Shown: piece by piece, positions 45,801-57,359 of the stretch
Layout of the letters: each line of letters begins with the position of its first letter
How positions within the stretch are numbered: position 1 is the stretch's first letter
Assembly: GCF_003073045.1 (NCBI RefSeq)
Contig: NC_037595.1
Coordinates: forward strand, 1,550,001-1,614,000
Direction: 5' to 3'
DNA length: 64,000 bases
DNA from: Pomacea canaliculata
Lineage: Eukaryota; Mollusca; Gastropoda; Architaenioglossa; Ampullariidae
Position numbers and translations under genes: made by a program
The notes under the pieces: model-generated
What the model was told of the DNA's origin: nothing
What the model saw: only the letters and a program-made list of their open reading frames with translations
Databases searched by the model: none

Positions 45801-48800
45801 AAACAGCTTCTGAATTCCTCACATCTGGGCTAATTTCATCTATTTAATATAAATGATTAAGCTAGGCTACAAAGAAATTTTTTATATTAAATCTAATGGT
45901 TTGTAGATTTATTAAAAAAAAAAAAAAGAAAAAAAAAGAAAAAATTTTTAATGGTAAAATTTCTTTTTTAAAGTGCTTACCAGATGACATGACTATGTGG
46001 AGATCCCCCTCTAGCTACCTCAAATCCAGCTGTCCAAACCTTCTCCCATCCCCATGTCACACTAGTGAGCACTCAACTCCAGTTTTGTGCATGGACTGAG
46101 TCTGGAACCCACTACGGGGAGGCAGGAGGGAGCTAGATGTCGTCATCTGTTAAGTACTCGAAGAAATTTTACCACTAAAAATGGTATTTCTTCTTCGTAC
46201 TGATGACATGATTATGTGGAGACTAACAGGTGGAGAAAGTGGTGACCCACCCTGGCAGCAAACCTAGCCATATGCTAGGTGAAACAATAAATTAACACAC
46301 CCCAAATCCAGCCAGGCTGAGGCTGTAAAGCCACCTTAACTGCACTAATGAAAGCTGCCTTCAGGCCGGCCAAATAGGCTGTCACATCTGCACTATGCTG
46401 TGCTGCGGAGCCAAGGGGTGCCAAGTCCCACAGGTAGAACCTGGGTAACGTCATAACAAGCCTTCCCATCACCTGAATGCTACTTCTCTTCTACCCAGTT
46501 AAGTTAGTGGTATATGCACTACTTCATGTGCTCTAGCAGCACAAGAGAGGCCGCTATGAAGCAGCCTTAATGATTGCCTAGAACCAGGCTCAACTGCACT
46601 GAAAACTCTGAATGAGCTGGAAGGTTATAATCACCATGAAAACGAGTATTCCATGTTACTCAAAGGAGCCCTAGAAGGGCCCCAGGTCATCAAACTCCAG
46701 AAGGTTAGAAACCAGTGCCATTCCAAGGACGAGGATGTGATCTACAGTGTGAGGCAACAAAATGGCCAGCAGTGCAGTATATTATAGGTCCTCACATCCA
46801 ACAACCCAAATGAGTATCAGTAGTTTTTAACATTAATAGGCGCCAGCAGTTTCTGAGTGAACAGACACAGTGACAAACTGCTACCTTCGCCTGAGACAAA
46901 ATGTAAGCTTCAGTCCATTACCAAATGGACACCTCTCAAAAACCCTCCCTTAGTATTTCTTATACACCCTGCCGGAAGCTTTTAAAGTTAATGTGCTAAG
47001 ACTTTTTTTCCTCAGACCACTGGCCCTGCTGTACCCAAAACCCGGGAGCAGATGAGCCTCCAAACTGGACTGCTGGGTACTGTGCACAAGGAAACTCCGA
47101 TGGGGGATCCTACAGGGAACATCCTTGGTTAACTACTTGATGTCGTACCAAGCCGTCAGGTGGCTTAGCATTCTCTGATCCCAGAATCTAGTCATCCAAC
47201 GATCGTTGCTGGTCTCCAGCATGTCATCAACTGTGATTCAGAGCAGTCCTCAAATATGGTAGTCTAGAACACATCGTGCTATGCATAAATAAATAAAACA
47301 GGGAAGAAACTATTGGTACATTCAGGATTTGTTTTAGTATTGATTACTTTCTTTTAACAGCTAGAAAAAAGTCAACCAATTAGGTATTTTGTTGTTTGAA
47401 AGTAGGCAAGTTTTAGATGATCAAGCACTAGGTTTGTGGATTTGTCCTTACAACTGCAAATTACAATAGTAATATTTAAATTCTAATTTATACTCTAATA
47501 AAATACATGTTTTTTGGCACTATATGTTTGTATATAATGTAAAGATAATTTTTTGATAAACTTCTAACTCTTGACCTACTTTCCCAGTCTTCTCTCTGTC
47601 CCATACAGTTACAATTTTTCATTTCAATTTAGTAGAAGAAAACAAAACCTACAATTCTGAAAAGTTACACCACATAAATGTTTAAAAAATGCTCTTTAAA
47701 ATAATGTATCTCAGTTGGTTGTCATTATTATAGGTCAACAGTTATAAAAATTCAAAAACTTTCCATCAGGCTTTTCAGCCCAACACACACCAAAGTGTTA
47801 TCAGAGGTTACTCGAGTTCAGCAACCCCCTTACCTCTGCTGCCCGAGTGATTCACAAAGCCCCACGGCGCACATTGGTGTGGGGCTAGGTGAAGGTGTTA
47901 AATCGCGGCCACCAACAGCTCGGCCATAACAGAATACCATGCACAGAAGGAAACAGCATGCTTGCGTCGCAACATAGTGTGACCACTTTAGTACACACAC
48001 CTTTCCATATACATTATTAGAAACTAAAATAAAGTGCATAAAAACTGTTAGGCTCAATTGGATGCCGACAGAGAGGGCACAGGAGACACATACTTGCATG
48101 GCCACTTCTATCCAGCCTCTTACTAAAAGAATAAGGTATCGATGTTGTGTAACTGCACTGTCACTCAGTCTTCAGAGGGGAGACGGAGTAGATGTCTAGC
48201 CTTACTTTATATCGCTCTAAAGAGCATTTCACAGGCAGATGCATATACTTTCCAGCCACGGTTCATCTTTGAACATCTGCCTGCCGACTTGTCCCAAGTG
48301 GTCTCAAAGCGGCAAACTTCATGAGGAAAAGAAAATTAGGACAGGCATGATAAGAAGTCAGTACGGTAAAGATGTTAGCATGTAGACTTCACGATACTTC
48401 ACAGCCAGCACTGGTATATCCAAGAGACTGCAGAAACAAGGTAGCTGACACACATCTTAACTGAGTGGAGCCAGGTGAAAAACTGGAGTTGAGTGCTCAT
48501 TGTCATGACAGGTGGGAATGGGAGTGGGGCGCCAAACAGAATTCAAGTCCTACTGTTCTGTAGTTGTTTGCCGGAACAGGTTTGGACAGCTGGATTTGAG
48601 GTAGCTAGAAAGTGATCTCCACATAGTCATATCATCTGGTACAGTACTAAGAAGAAATCTATATCTATGTTATACATTCTGTACAAATTTATTGTCTCAC
48701 ATGTAAGATAGTATCATGAATGGAATCATAGATGTCTGCTTCCTCCATCATCTGAAGCAGGTCAGCATACATGGTCGATTCTGATACACATGGGATGTCG

Positions 48801-51800
48801 GTCAAACTGAAAGACCATGCTTATCTTTATGTGCATCCGATCTCTCTCAATGCGAACAATAATAATGCAAAAAATGCAATTAAAGTTTATGATAACATAA
48901 TGAAATAAATCCTTGAATTTACTACATTTGAAAACAGGTAAACAGCATTCGTGTTTTTTTTCTAAAAAAAATAAAATGGGGCTTTTGTATACAGGACTGA
49001 CTTTAAAAAAAGACTTGTTTTATTAAGTGTTTCTTTGTATAGGCATCACGAAAATTTAAAAATGAGAATTCTAAACAAGCTTTTGGAATGTCATGTTTTA
49101 GAAAGGATATCTGATTCTGAAGGAAGTTCTTGCATTCTAAAAAAAGTTCTTGAAACACCCACCAGCATTTAGGCAGTGCCTGCAGGACAGCACAGTTATG
49201 GCCCTTGCGGTCACATGTGATGTATGTACCACGATGAACTCCAGGAAGTCTTCGCAAACTCATCTCTTCTGCTTCATCTTTCAGCAGCAGATCAAGTAGT
49301 GACATCTTGCCAAAGTCTTCTTCACTTTCTGCAAGAATGGGAACACAACATGTATCATCACTGCTAACAGCTTTGTTTGTCACCATGATGATGATGCTCA
49401 TGTTAATTTCTTAGGTACAAAAAAATTATAAAGATTAACACTAATTAAACATTTTAAAAAGTGCCACAAAGAAATTATCTTTACCCTTCTTACTGTCTTT
49501 GCTTGAATCTTTCTGCATGTTTCCTGATCTTCGGCTTGTGAAATAAGCTGCAAATGCTTCTCCTTGGTCAGTCACTAACACCATGCCAGATGCATTTAAT
49601 GCAACATCACTGACATTTATCTGACGATGTAATGCCCAGTAACATCGTTTCATGCTGGGGCTGCCTCCACGCCACTGAAACACCTACAGAGTGTCAAGGT
49701 AAAAATTAAGATTTCACACCAATTTCACAAGCCAATAACTAAGGCTATATCAATGCAGATCTGCCACCCCAGTAAAAACATGCCACATGAAAAGAAAGAT
49801 CAGAGCTCTGAAATTCAATCCTTGATATTTGGGTGACAAGGACTTCATCGTTACCTCACTGAACTACCTTATGTTTACATGAGTGTGCATGAGAGAATTT
49901 GAAACAGAGAGAGCTCAGGTTGGAGCACAATTTTTGTATGGTAGCAAACACACATCCTAGATCAGTTAAACCTAACTCCTTATTTCCTGATAAAATGTGG
50001 CCTCCATGCCATGTTATATTTTGAAAAGAAGCTTACTTTGCCAAAGGTGCTGAGGAGGACCACTTTGATTTCCGAACCACCCTTCTCCCTAAGAACATCT
50101 ATGTCTGTGTTGTGGTCAAGATTTCCACCAGCCACACACAACTTTTCAATTTCTTGCCATCTGCACACATGAATACATATCTAAGTATCCATGTATAATT
50201 TAACAGTACTAAATTTGCCTATGTTAACCATAAAAAGTGAACCTACACACCAGGGCTTGTAATGATCCAGCCTAGAAAAAGGAAAAAATACAATCTGCAA
50301 CAACAGAGCATCTGCAATTGATGATCATAAAGGAAATGAAGATAAAATTAATCTGAGATATACAGATTTTTCTTATCTTCCCTCCTTACTTCAGATCTCC
50401 ATGAGTCTCAACTTGACATCAAAAGTTTAATTTGCCAGCCTATTAAATTTTAGTTCAATCTCATTCCACTCTTCTTTGACTAACCAACCTATTTCTGAAA
50501 ATCCCTCTAAAATATTTTTATCCTCATTAAGATAGGCAGATGATTAAATGAATGTCCCAGTCTCTGTTGTGTTTATGATTATTTTTTACATTGTAGGATT
50601 ATAGAGATGGTCCACTGTTCTTTGACATATCAAAGAAGTTGTGATTACTCTCAACAAAACATGAAGTTATTTAAGTTATTTAACACAAAGTTATTTAACA
50701 CATTCTACATCACATCTTCATTACTTTCTCAGTTCATTGTGTTCTGTTTTTTAAACTGTAAGACTTTCTTCCTTGTTGAGACATGGTGGCTCAAATGTAG
50801 TCCTGACTTTTCTTTTTCGATGAATGGAGACATCCCATCTCCTCCCAACTTCCTGGCCCAACTAGCACCAGCAAACCCCCTATCTGTCAACTCATCAGCC
50901 TTTGTTGCCTAACTTGAGGGGTAAAAGGGCATGAACTTACATATCTTCAAAAAAAACTTCAAAACCTCTATGCTTGCTCATGACGCCACTCTACAAATTT
51001 TTTTTCCATTTTAGATGGGCAAAAATATCATTTAGGCAGAAAAAATGTTTTTCTACAGTGGAAACCTGTTGAAAGACGGAGAATTACAAGCCCAATTACA
51101 ATACATATGTGCAAGTGCACTCTCACCTAACTTTCACTCGCGCGTGAGCACACGCACTTCCAAACCTTACACAAATACATGAACACATCACAAAGCCATG
51201 GACAAAATAGTTTTAAAAATGGTAAGCACAATAGTGCAATGACAAAATTCATTCAAAAAGAAATTTCGAAATACATCTTCCTAAACTTTAACACATAAAA
51301 GAAAGCACTCATCAATAATATTTACCTGGATGCAATCTTGCGACAGGTATAGTCATGCAGCAAGAATATATCTCCACGACTGGTCAGACAGGCGATGGCT
51401 GCATCAGAGCATGCCACAAGAACAATGGAAGCTTCTTTATGGAATAGCTGTGACACCTGTCGCAGGTGAGTCTGGTAACGCTCTCCCTTCTGTTGACCTG
51501 TAACAATGATCAATAAAGCACATAGCTGCATCCCAACAAGCTGATGATCATTTGAATGAGACAAAGTGAAGCAAAAACTTAGATAAGTGAGAAATGAGAC
51601 CACAGTGATGACTACTCACCAATCTGACCGGCATTGAGACCACAGGTGAAAACACCATCAGTAGTGTAAACCACAGTGTGGAAGCGGCCAGCCCCAATCC
51701 CACGAATTGTTTTTCCCTTCAGCAGCTTGACATTCATCTGAAACACAAGATGATTCTAGAAATCTAATGAAGAAATTAAAAACTGTGCAACACCTAAACA

Positions 51801-54601
51801 ATATTTTAGTTATTGATCATTAATAATGTAATCATTAAATGACACTGCATGATATAAATCGTAGATTCTGACTTCTATGGAAATAATGGAGAATTTTGAA
51901 TGATGCTCCTCCCTCCTATTAAAAAACTCTGCAAGTCAACCCCCACCATCAGTTGTTGGTCCTGGAGTTAAAACAGTTGATCAAACCACTGAATATGCAG
52001 CCAAAGAAAGTGGATGGGAACTGAAATAAAATTGTATGCATATAACAGGTGTGGAGCTGACCTTCAGAGGGATGAGACTTTTATCCATGGGTACTCTCTC
52101 TCCTGATCCTGTGATACCAAGCTGGTGACAGTCATTCAGCCCACAGCTGTACAAAGTGTTCCTGTTATGAATTAAAAAACTTGGCTTAGCACAGAATAAA
52201 ACCTTCCCATCTTATAAAACATCTGCAATCTGCAACAGATCGCATGCCAACACATAAAGATCCCTTGTGCTGAGCTAGCAACTTTAGTTTTGCATCTCCT
52301 TATAAGCAGTAAGTGTGTGATGTAAAAAGTGATTGTGAACGTTAATGGTCATTGGGAGCAGCAGTCTTCCTGTAAGATGATATGCACTGGCCTGGGAAGT
52401 TGACAGCAACTGACTATGGCAGCAAAATGGATAATGCGGTTTGAAAGTACAAAATCTCACCTAACTCACTCTTCCATATGTCCCCACCCCTAAAGAACAC
52501 TTACTTGTCAGTAAGAAAGACTGTGTGATCTCGCGCTGCAGCAATGGCAATGCATACATCATTTTGCAAACCCAAAACCATTCTTGGTGTCTGAAATATA
52601 AGAAAATACCACCTGACAGAAGCTAATCTTAAAACCACAACCTCAGGTACAATGATTCACTAAAAGAAGCAAGTTTTGCTCTTGCAGTACATATCAAAGA
52701 ATGGATAAGATCTTCTCTTGCAAATACCACATAATTGACTGAATGTGACTTAGTAAGTACCACAATGCAAAAGACACAAACTCTCGCAGTATATAATATC
52801 GTGGGAAAGAAAAAAAGAGAAATGTTCAAATCTCCTTACCACACATGTTCTTTCATCCCCATGTCCTAGCCTGCCACCCTGCCCATGGCCACAAGTGTAG
52901 ATTTGTCCCTCTTGGGTCAAGAATACAGAATGGTACTTGCTCATCAAAATCTGCTTCACTGAGATATTCCCGCGTCTAAATGTGTCCACAACTTCAGGAA
53001 AGCTTCGTCGCTGCTCACTTGCATGTCCAAGGGTCAAATTTGTGTTATCACCCCATGAGTAAACTTCATTTGGATCTGTTAATAAACAGCAGTAATATCA
53101 TTAATAACCACATACAAATAAGCCATCAAAATATAGCATTCCTTTTTTTAAGTTTTTCCATTTAAAAATATTATTATTTTTTATTAAGTCAGTGGAACCT
53201 TAGAGATGTCCAGTATTACTCGCAAGTTGCATCCTACACAGTAGTTCTTAACCAATGCAGCCTATGAAAGGAGAGGCAAACAATACTTATAGTGTCCAAT
53301 AATGCATATAAAAAAGTAAATTATGCTGTCAAAATCAACAGAACTTTGAAAGAATCATGATATAAAACATCTCTACCCCACATCTGTGGTGTTTTAAAAA
53401 CCATATAGTGTTTTAATTAAATATAATAAATGTTCCCATCACTGTATACTCTTTATCGTATTTTATAAATACATATATATTTTAGAAAACATATATATTT
53501 TAGACACTTGTCTTTATAGTCTTGCTCTAAAGTAAAACTGTTGTGTTAAATTCTGCATAAAATTTAAAACAGTAATAGAAGAATAATATATAACAAATTA
53601 TAAATGCTGCATGTCTTGAACTTAAATGAGGAGGCTATAAGGAAAGCCATGAGAGAGAAAGAACGGACTTTTTATGCCTGATTATTGCTCACCTTTCCAG
53701 TTAAATGCCAGATGTTTTGGATGGTCTTTCATTATAAGGTCAAGTGGCCCAAGTCCCTCATGATCTCGCACATAGAGCTCACAGTTATACTGGATAATGT
53801 ACAGACACACACACTTATTAGGTATATACAAGCACAGTTCAGTGTCACTACATAAGCTGAGAATCTTAAATGACAAGAAAATTGCAGATGAGTGGACTTA
53901 AAAGAGTAATTATATGGCAAGTCCTTATGAGTATGTGCTTTACAAATTTTGCATTTATTATTATTATTTAAAATGAAAAACTTAAGTATTAGATGAAACT
54001 CACAACAGTCCTTAAAGGACAGCCATGTATTCATAACTGAAAAAAAACTTGTAAAGACTTGCTATAAACAGGTGCAAATCTAATATACATTGTGCATATT
54101 ATGTTGACAGTTTAATTACTTACAAAATAACTTAACATTAAATCATATATGCTTTATAAAACACCATCCAATACTTCTGCATACAAGAATTATAACAAAA
54201 TGTTATGACAAAACTGAAATGAAAATTCAACGCATTAACAAAAAAAAAAACTTAAAAAGCTTCAAGTAAATACATGCCTGTATCAACAGTCTTGCCACAG
54301 ACAGCTGACCATAAAACAGAGCTCTGTGCAATGCTGTCCAACCTGACTCTTTGTCCTTGATAGCAACATTCAGCTTTTTCTCTGTTATTAGCCATTCTGC
54401 AATGTCCTGCTTTCCACAAGATGCAGCCAAGTGCAAAGCTGAACGGCCAGCTGTGTCTGTATGCTGAACCCAAGTGTGACAGAGCTGAGAGTATGCCTGG
54501 AAGTCCAGGAGTGTTCCTCGTGTGATGACAGCATTCACTTCTTGGTTATGATGCTTCGATTGACACTTTGGTCCACATTCTTGATCAAATGTGATAGGCA
54601 T
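33869..54601 (-). CDS. IBTK: Inhibitor of Bruton tyrosine kinase (ankyrin/RCC1/BTB protein)
   Basis: Twenty-three coding exons, 5' to 3': 54278-54601, 53693-53789, 52840-53075, 52505-52590, 52062-52161, 51620-51737, 51326-51497, 50037-50160, 49485-49683, 49163-49328, 48701-48806, 45113-45546, 42494-42614, 42197-42293, 41578-41679, 40419-40536, 40029-40089, 38032-38364, 37547-37731, 36987-37178, 36009-36203, 34479-34698, 33869-34015. They join to 3933 nt, 1310 aa plus stop; human IBTK is about 1353 aa. Order of parts: ankyrin repeats (about 48-140; GRSALHLAASCGK, SGWTALHRALFYG), RCC1 repeats (about 141-330; CGHGQGGRLGHGDE, TCGLNAGQIG), BTB1 (about 560-665; HLFVLASRADFF, FIYTDTCD), BTB2 (about 720-830; CHKCILAARLEYFHSML, YVYTDE), a BACK-like helix region, then a long Ser/Pro/Lys-rich tail with a basic RRRQNR patch and a conserved end (KPLHLIQMEEEAM, ITVER). 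The family binds BTK and acts as a cullin-3 substrate adaptor. Two introns use GC donors. Confidence 0.96.
34815..34895. repeat. Dispersed-repeat tail fragment
   Basis: AATAATAAATG, then TTATATAGCAC and CAAGCGCTTAGCAC resemble the 3' tails of CR1/L2-like LINEs (compare 17341 and 57896). The fragment is short and diverged, and sits in an IBTK intron. Confidence 0.4.
36311..36594. repeat. Tandem duplication of about 142 bp in an IBTK intron
   Basis: Two adjacent copies, about 36311-36452 and 36453-36594, share in order AGTCTGT, AAAAGTT, CCATAGTCTAAAGGCTATGT, TGTATATAATT, and ATCATAGATAAACCATATC. The copies differ at scattered bases and small indels. The start of a further copy (GGTGGAACAG) follows. 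The repeat lies in the intron between exons 20 and 21 and encodes nothing. Confidence 0.85.
38365..40028 (-). other. IBTK intron 17, no recognisable insert
   Basis: This 1.7-kb AT-rich intron separates YYRSA from IPAMSRR. It has a run of about 13 G near 39061 and an AT-dinucleotide run near 38764. No gene or named mobile element is recognised. Confidence 0.55.
40537..41577 (-). other. IBTK intron 15, CA-rich, no gene
   Basis: This 1.0-kb intron ends close to a CA-dinucleotide run (about 41505-41522), with further CA-rich stretches near 40930 and 41398. No coding exon or mobile element is recognised. Confidence 0.55.
43160..44830 (+). mobile_element. CR1/L2-like LINE with reverse transcriptase remains
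   Basis: Blocks in order: LVRPLLKKSTLDVDEFNNYR, PVSSLSFLSKIIEKVV, a shift, WFNSYLTDRMQTVFVD, SCGVPQGSVLGPVLF, SYAGDTQLYCS, VRNLGLIVTADMTLAKHVT, SRLDYCNSLLAGCP, LHWLPICSGIQYKLSTL. The second catalytic aspartate box is YAGD where active elements have YADD (about 43726-43737), and frames are broken. The 3' part (about 44690-44830) includes TAAGCACCTTACAAATTTTG, a typical LINE tail. It is in an IBTK intron, antisense to the gene, and inactive. Confidence 0.9.
45943..46182. mobile_element. Foldback MITE with inverted repeats of about 40 bp
   Basis: The left end (ATGGTAAAATTTC...ACCAGATGACATGAC) is mirrored by the right end, whose reverse complement begins GTGGTAAAATTTCTTC and continues CAGATGACGACAT. 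The element lies in the IBTK intron between exons 11 and 12 and abuts the larger related element that starts near 46183. No coding capacity is seen. Confidence 0.65.
46183..48665. mobile_element. Non-autonomous inverted-repeat element filling most of an IBTK intron
   Basis: The left end has ATTTCTTCTTCGTACTGATG and TATGTGGAGAC. The right end, reverse-complemented, has ATTTCTTCTTAGTACTG and ATATGACTATGTGGAGATC. The right end then matches the short element at 45943 over CTAGCTACCTCAAATCCAGC and TGTCCAAACC, and again at GAGCACTCAACTCCAGTTTT. About 2.5 kb between the ends contains no recognisable transposase; frames of 65 to 91 codons look random. The pair forms a nested family of inverted-repeat elements whose transposase source I cannot name. 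Confidence 0.65.
49725..49868 (-). repeat. tRNA-derived SINE, degenerate
   Basis: AATAACTAAGGCTATATCAA, TGCCACATG and the order of flanking words match the SINE family at 30289 and 63018. The copy is strongly diverged, with a B-box-like GGATTGAATTTCAG region on the minus strand. It lies in an IBTK intron. Confidence 0.6.
50161..51325 (-). other. IBTK intron 7, no recognisable insert
   Basis: This 1.2-kb intron separates the KIASR exon from the WQEIEKLC exon. It is AT-rich. The open plus-strand frame at 50607-50912 has no family resemblance. Confidence 0.5.
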
Positions 54602-55975
54602 GTTTATAACTATGACGCTTCACTCCCTCTCTTCTTTTTTTTTTTATACAGCTGCCTTTGTCAAAGAACTATACACTACAATTCCTTAATAGACATCTAC
54701 ATCTCAAAGAATTTAAGCTTGTATGCTAAATTTTACTTCTGCTCTTGCTAAAATCATATACAAATCACTGTCTTTTTCTAAGAATTCTAACAAATTTTCA
54801 TAAAAACCCTCAATAAAGACTGACTGGCTGATAAATATGGCATCAGTTCCAAATGGTTATCTATTTCTTTCTAGACAGTTGTACAATAAATCCCTAGTAC
54901 ACAGCACAGGCACAGTCACCAAGAACCAGTCTTTCCACCACACCCCATCCCCCACTGGGGGGCCAGCCCTCAAAGGGCTTCCATCACTCCAGAGTTCAGC
55001 ACGCCATAATGATGAACTAACTGAAATCAGACGTACATAAAAAGTGGTAATTGTAAAGCATACTTATTCCAAAATTGAAATCTGAAATTCAATATGCCAG
55101 ACATCTTCACACCAGCTTTCTTCCACTGAAACACACACTGCATGGGCTCAACACTAACATTGTGATGGTCTGCAACTGCAGCATCACAGCTATCAGCATC
55201 AGCAACACACTTGTGTTAACAATACCACGTGCCTTCTTTAATCAATAGCTATGGTATTGAGGGTAAGCAATTATTTTAGGTAATGTCAACATATGGTTCC
55301 TACAACACAAGTAATCAACGTTACATCAGTGCTGCCATCCGTGTGTGTCACTAGTGACAATAAATGGGACATGCCGCAATGATTTCGAAAGTCGTTGGGC
55401 ACTTGTTGTGTAAGAAGAGAAAAAGATAGTTCTGAGTATTTACTGACCTTTGTTAGAACGAAATCGTAATAAACTTAACAATGAACTCAAAAGAGGCAAA
55501 CAGGGATAAACAGCGAGCCATTATATGTGTATATAAAAATATCTTCTTAGGCTCCACAGACTCCCTCAACTTTCCGCGTCAACACATACTCTCTACTCAC
55601 TAACATTTTAATCTAAAAAATCAAAAGGAGTGAGATATCTGTGTTATGACGATAAAACGTTCTTAAAGTATTAACCCATTCTTCTGTATTATCTAATTTT
55701 ATTTAGTTTGTAGCTTTAAAGAATACAGTAAGAATAGAGGTTATATTTTCAGATGATTTTTGGGTGGGGTGAGGTTAACAGCTCGACAATCGACTCGCTT
55801 AGATAACTAACACAGAAATACCACAATCAAGCTTTATTTAAGCAATATTACTCTTTATAGCAGATGTTAAGATTATAACTGTATTTGAAAGTTATCACAA
55901 TTTTAACCAGCTTAATTTTTTCAGAGTGGGCAAGAATTACTGATCGAATTAGAGCCATAATTACACCCTTCATTA

Positions 55976-56230
55976 TGGCTCCCAAACGAAAGCTAGACTC
56001 ATCTGATAACAGTGCATCCAAGAAAAGGAAGGCCATATTTTACTTATGTTTATTGATAATTATGTAGGGTACCGTGTTAGGATAGGTGTTTGGATAGGCT
56101 AAGTGTTTGCAGTACTGTGCTGTTATTATGGTACAGTACTGTATGAACGTATGATCCGACTTACGTCGAAATTCGGTTTACGACGCCGCGTAAGAACGGA
56201 TCAACGTCGTAAGTCGAGGACTACCTGTAT
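55976..56230 (+). mobile_element. Tigger/pogo-like DNA transposon remnant
   Basis: From the ATG at 55977 the sequence reads MAPKRKLDSSDNSASKKRKA, the usual first residues of Tigger/jerky-type transposases, and then stops within ten codons. About 90 bp later a right terminal repeat appears; its reverse complement begins CAGGTAGTCCTCGACTTACG and contains words such as GATCCGTTCTTACG. The bulk of the transposase and the left terminal repeat are missing, so this is an internally deleted, 5'-damaged copy. Confidence 0.75.
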
Positions 56231-56500
56231 ATTTCATATTTCGATCTATACTTCGATCACGATCTAGCACGTTTTGTGTGTGTATGTGATAACAAGATGT
56301 TGAAATGTTGCTGGTAATGCGCTGTACTTGGGAAGCGTTTAATTTATATTGTGATGACAATTAATGACAATTATTTAATAAGCAAGAAAAATATAATACT
56401 TTTAATTTCCTCGCCCTTTAATGTGGTGAGGAGAATTAATTAAAAAAGTACGTGTATTTCAATGTCATCGCATTTATGAAATATCGTAAGGTGACCAGAC

Positions 56501-56659
56501 AATTGCGTACAGTATATACGCATTAAAAATTCGGAGGACCCCTTCAATTTTCGTCAATGGGGTCCCCTTCAAATTTGGGCGAAGAACAGGGACCCCTTAA
56601 AAATCTGAAGAAGGGGTCCCTGGGACCCCAAAGAAGTTATAGCCTTAGCAGAAGCCCTG
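56501..56659 (-). mobile_element. Second copy of the CAGGGCTTCTGCT MITE
   Basis: On the minus strand this begins CAGGGCTTCTGCT and carries the same body words as the copy at 17564 (TTTGGGGTCCCAGGGACCCC and CGCCCAAATTTGAAGG). The far terminal repeat is lost or replaced near 56501. It is diverged from the first copy by several substitutions and small indels, so both are old. It lies upstream of HDAC8. Confidence 0.85.
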
Positions 56660-57359
56660 TATAAGTATACATTAATTTATCAAAATATCGTGCACTGATT
56701 TTTAGCAAGTCATTAGAAACAACTGCACCTCACTTAGACCTTTAATGCCGGTTGAAAGACAATGGTGCCGGTTGGAAGACAATTGTACCAATGGTGGTAC
56801 AACATATAATTGCAGCTGTTTAATTTATTAAATATATTATTTGACATCAATTCCGAAAAGCAGGAAACAACATAACAACAATCTGTGCCAAACGCAAATA
56901 CATCCATACGGATACCTAACTGTGCCATAGAGTACTTTTATTTTTCGTCTACATATATTACCACGAACTTGTATTACTACACGTCCGTGATATTACACAT
57001 TGATTTGTTAATTCCTGTGAGTGTGGTCAAGATGCCGCCATGATTATCACGCCGTAAACGAGTTCGATGAGACTTGCGTGTTCTGGTCAGAAAACGTTGC
57101 GAGCGCTTTCGGAAGTTGAACGCAACCCAGACCGGAACTTCAAACAAGCGGGAAGTTTGTCTATGGTTACCTAAGACACTGGTAGCTTCGTATACAATAC
57201 TCGTCTCCCTTTTGCACTCTGGTAACCCGAAAAAACAGAAGGAATAAGTAGATGTTGTAAGCATTAAAGGCTGTTAAGTTATGTAAAGTAGGGCGCACTC
57301 TCGCAACTAAAATAAACTTTTGTTCTTCGCCTGGAAGAGGATACAATCAAGCATAAAGA

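Larger units (their letters stand above)
54602..57359. promoter_or_regulatory. Divergent intergenic region between IBTK and HDAC8
   Basis: IBTK and HDAC8 are transcribed away from each other across 2.8 kb. The HDAC8-proximal part (about 57000-57200) is CpG-richer and has ETS-like words CGGAAGT (57110), CCGGAACTT (57132) and GGGAAGTT (57150), suggesting a housekeeping-type promoter. The middle holds a Tigger-like remnant and a MITE copy. The IBTK 5' UTR start is not located. No further coding exon is recognised. Confidence 0.5.

Noticed and set aside
47830..48105. 91-codon minus frame within the inverted-repeat element as a transposase
   Set aside because: No DDE/DDD pattern, zinc finger or other transposase signature is visible.
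54278..54340. Alternative GT donor (after QLS) for IBTK exon 1
   Set aside because: It keeps phase but would delete the end of an ankyrin helix conserved in the family; the GC donor restores the expected length.
56977..57264. 95-codon minus-strand frame upstream of HDAC8
   Set aside because: No homology recognised; it overlaps the CpG-rich HDAC8 promoter block, where open frames are expected from the low stop-codon density.
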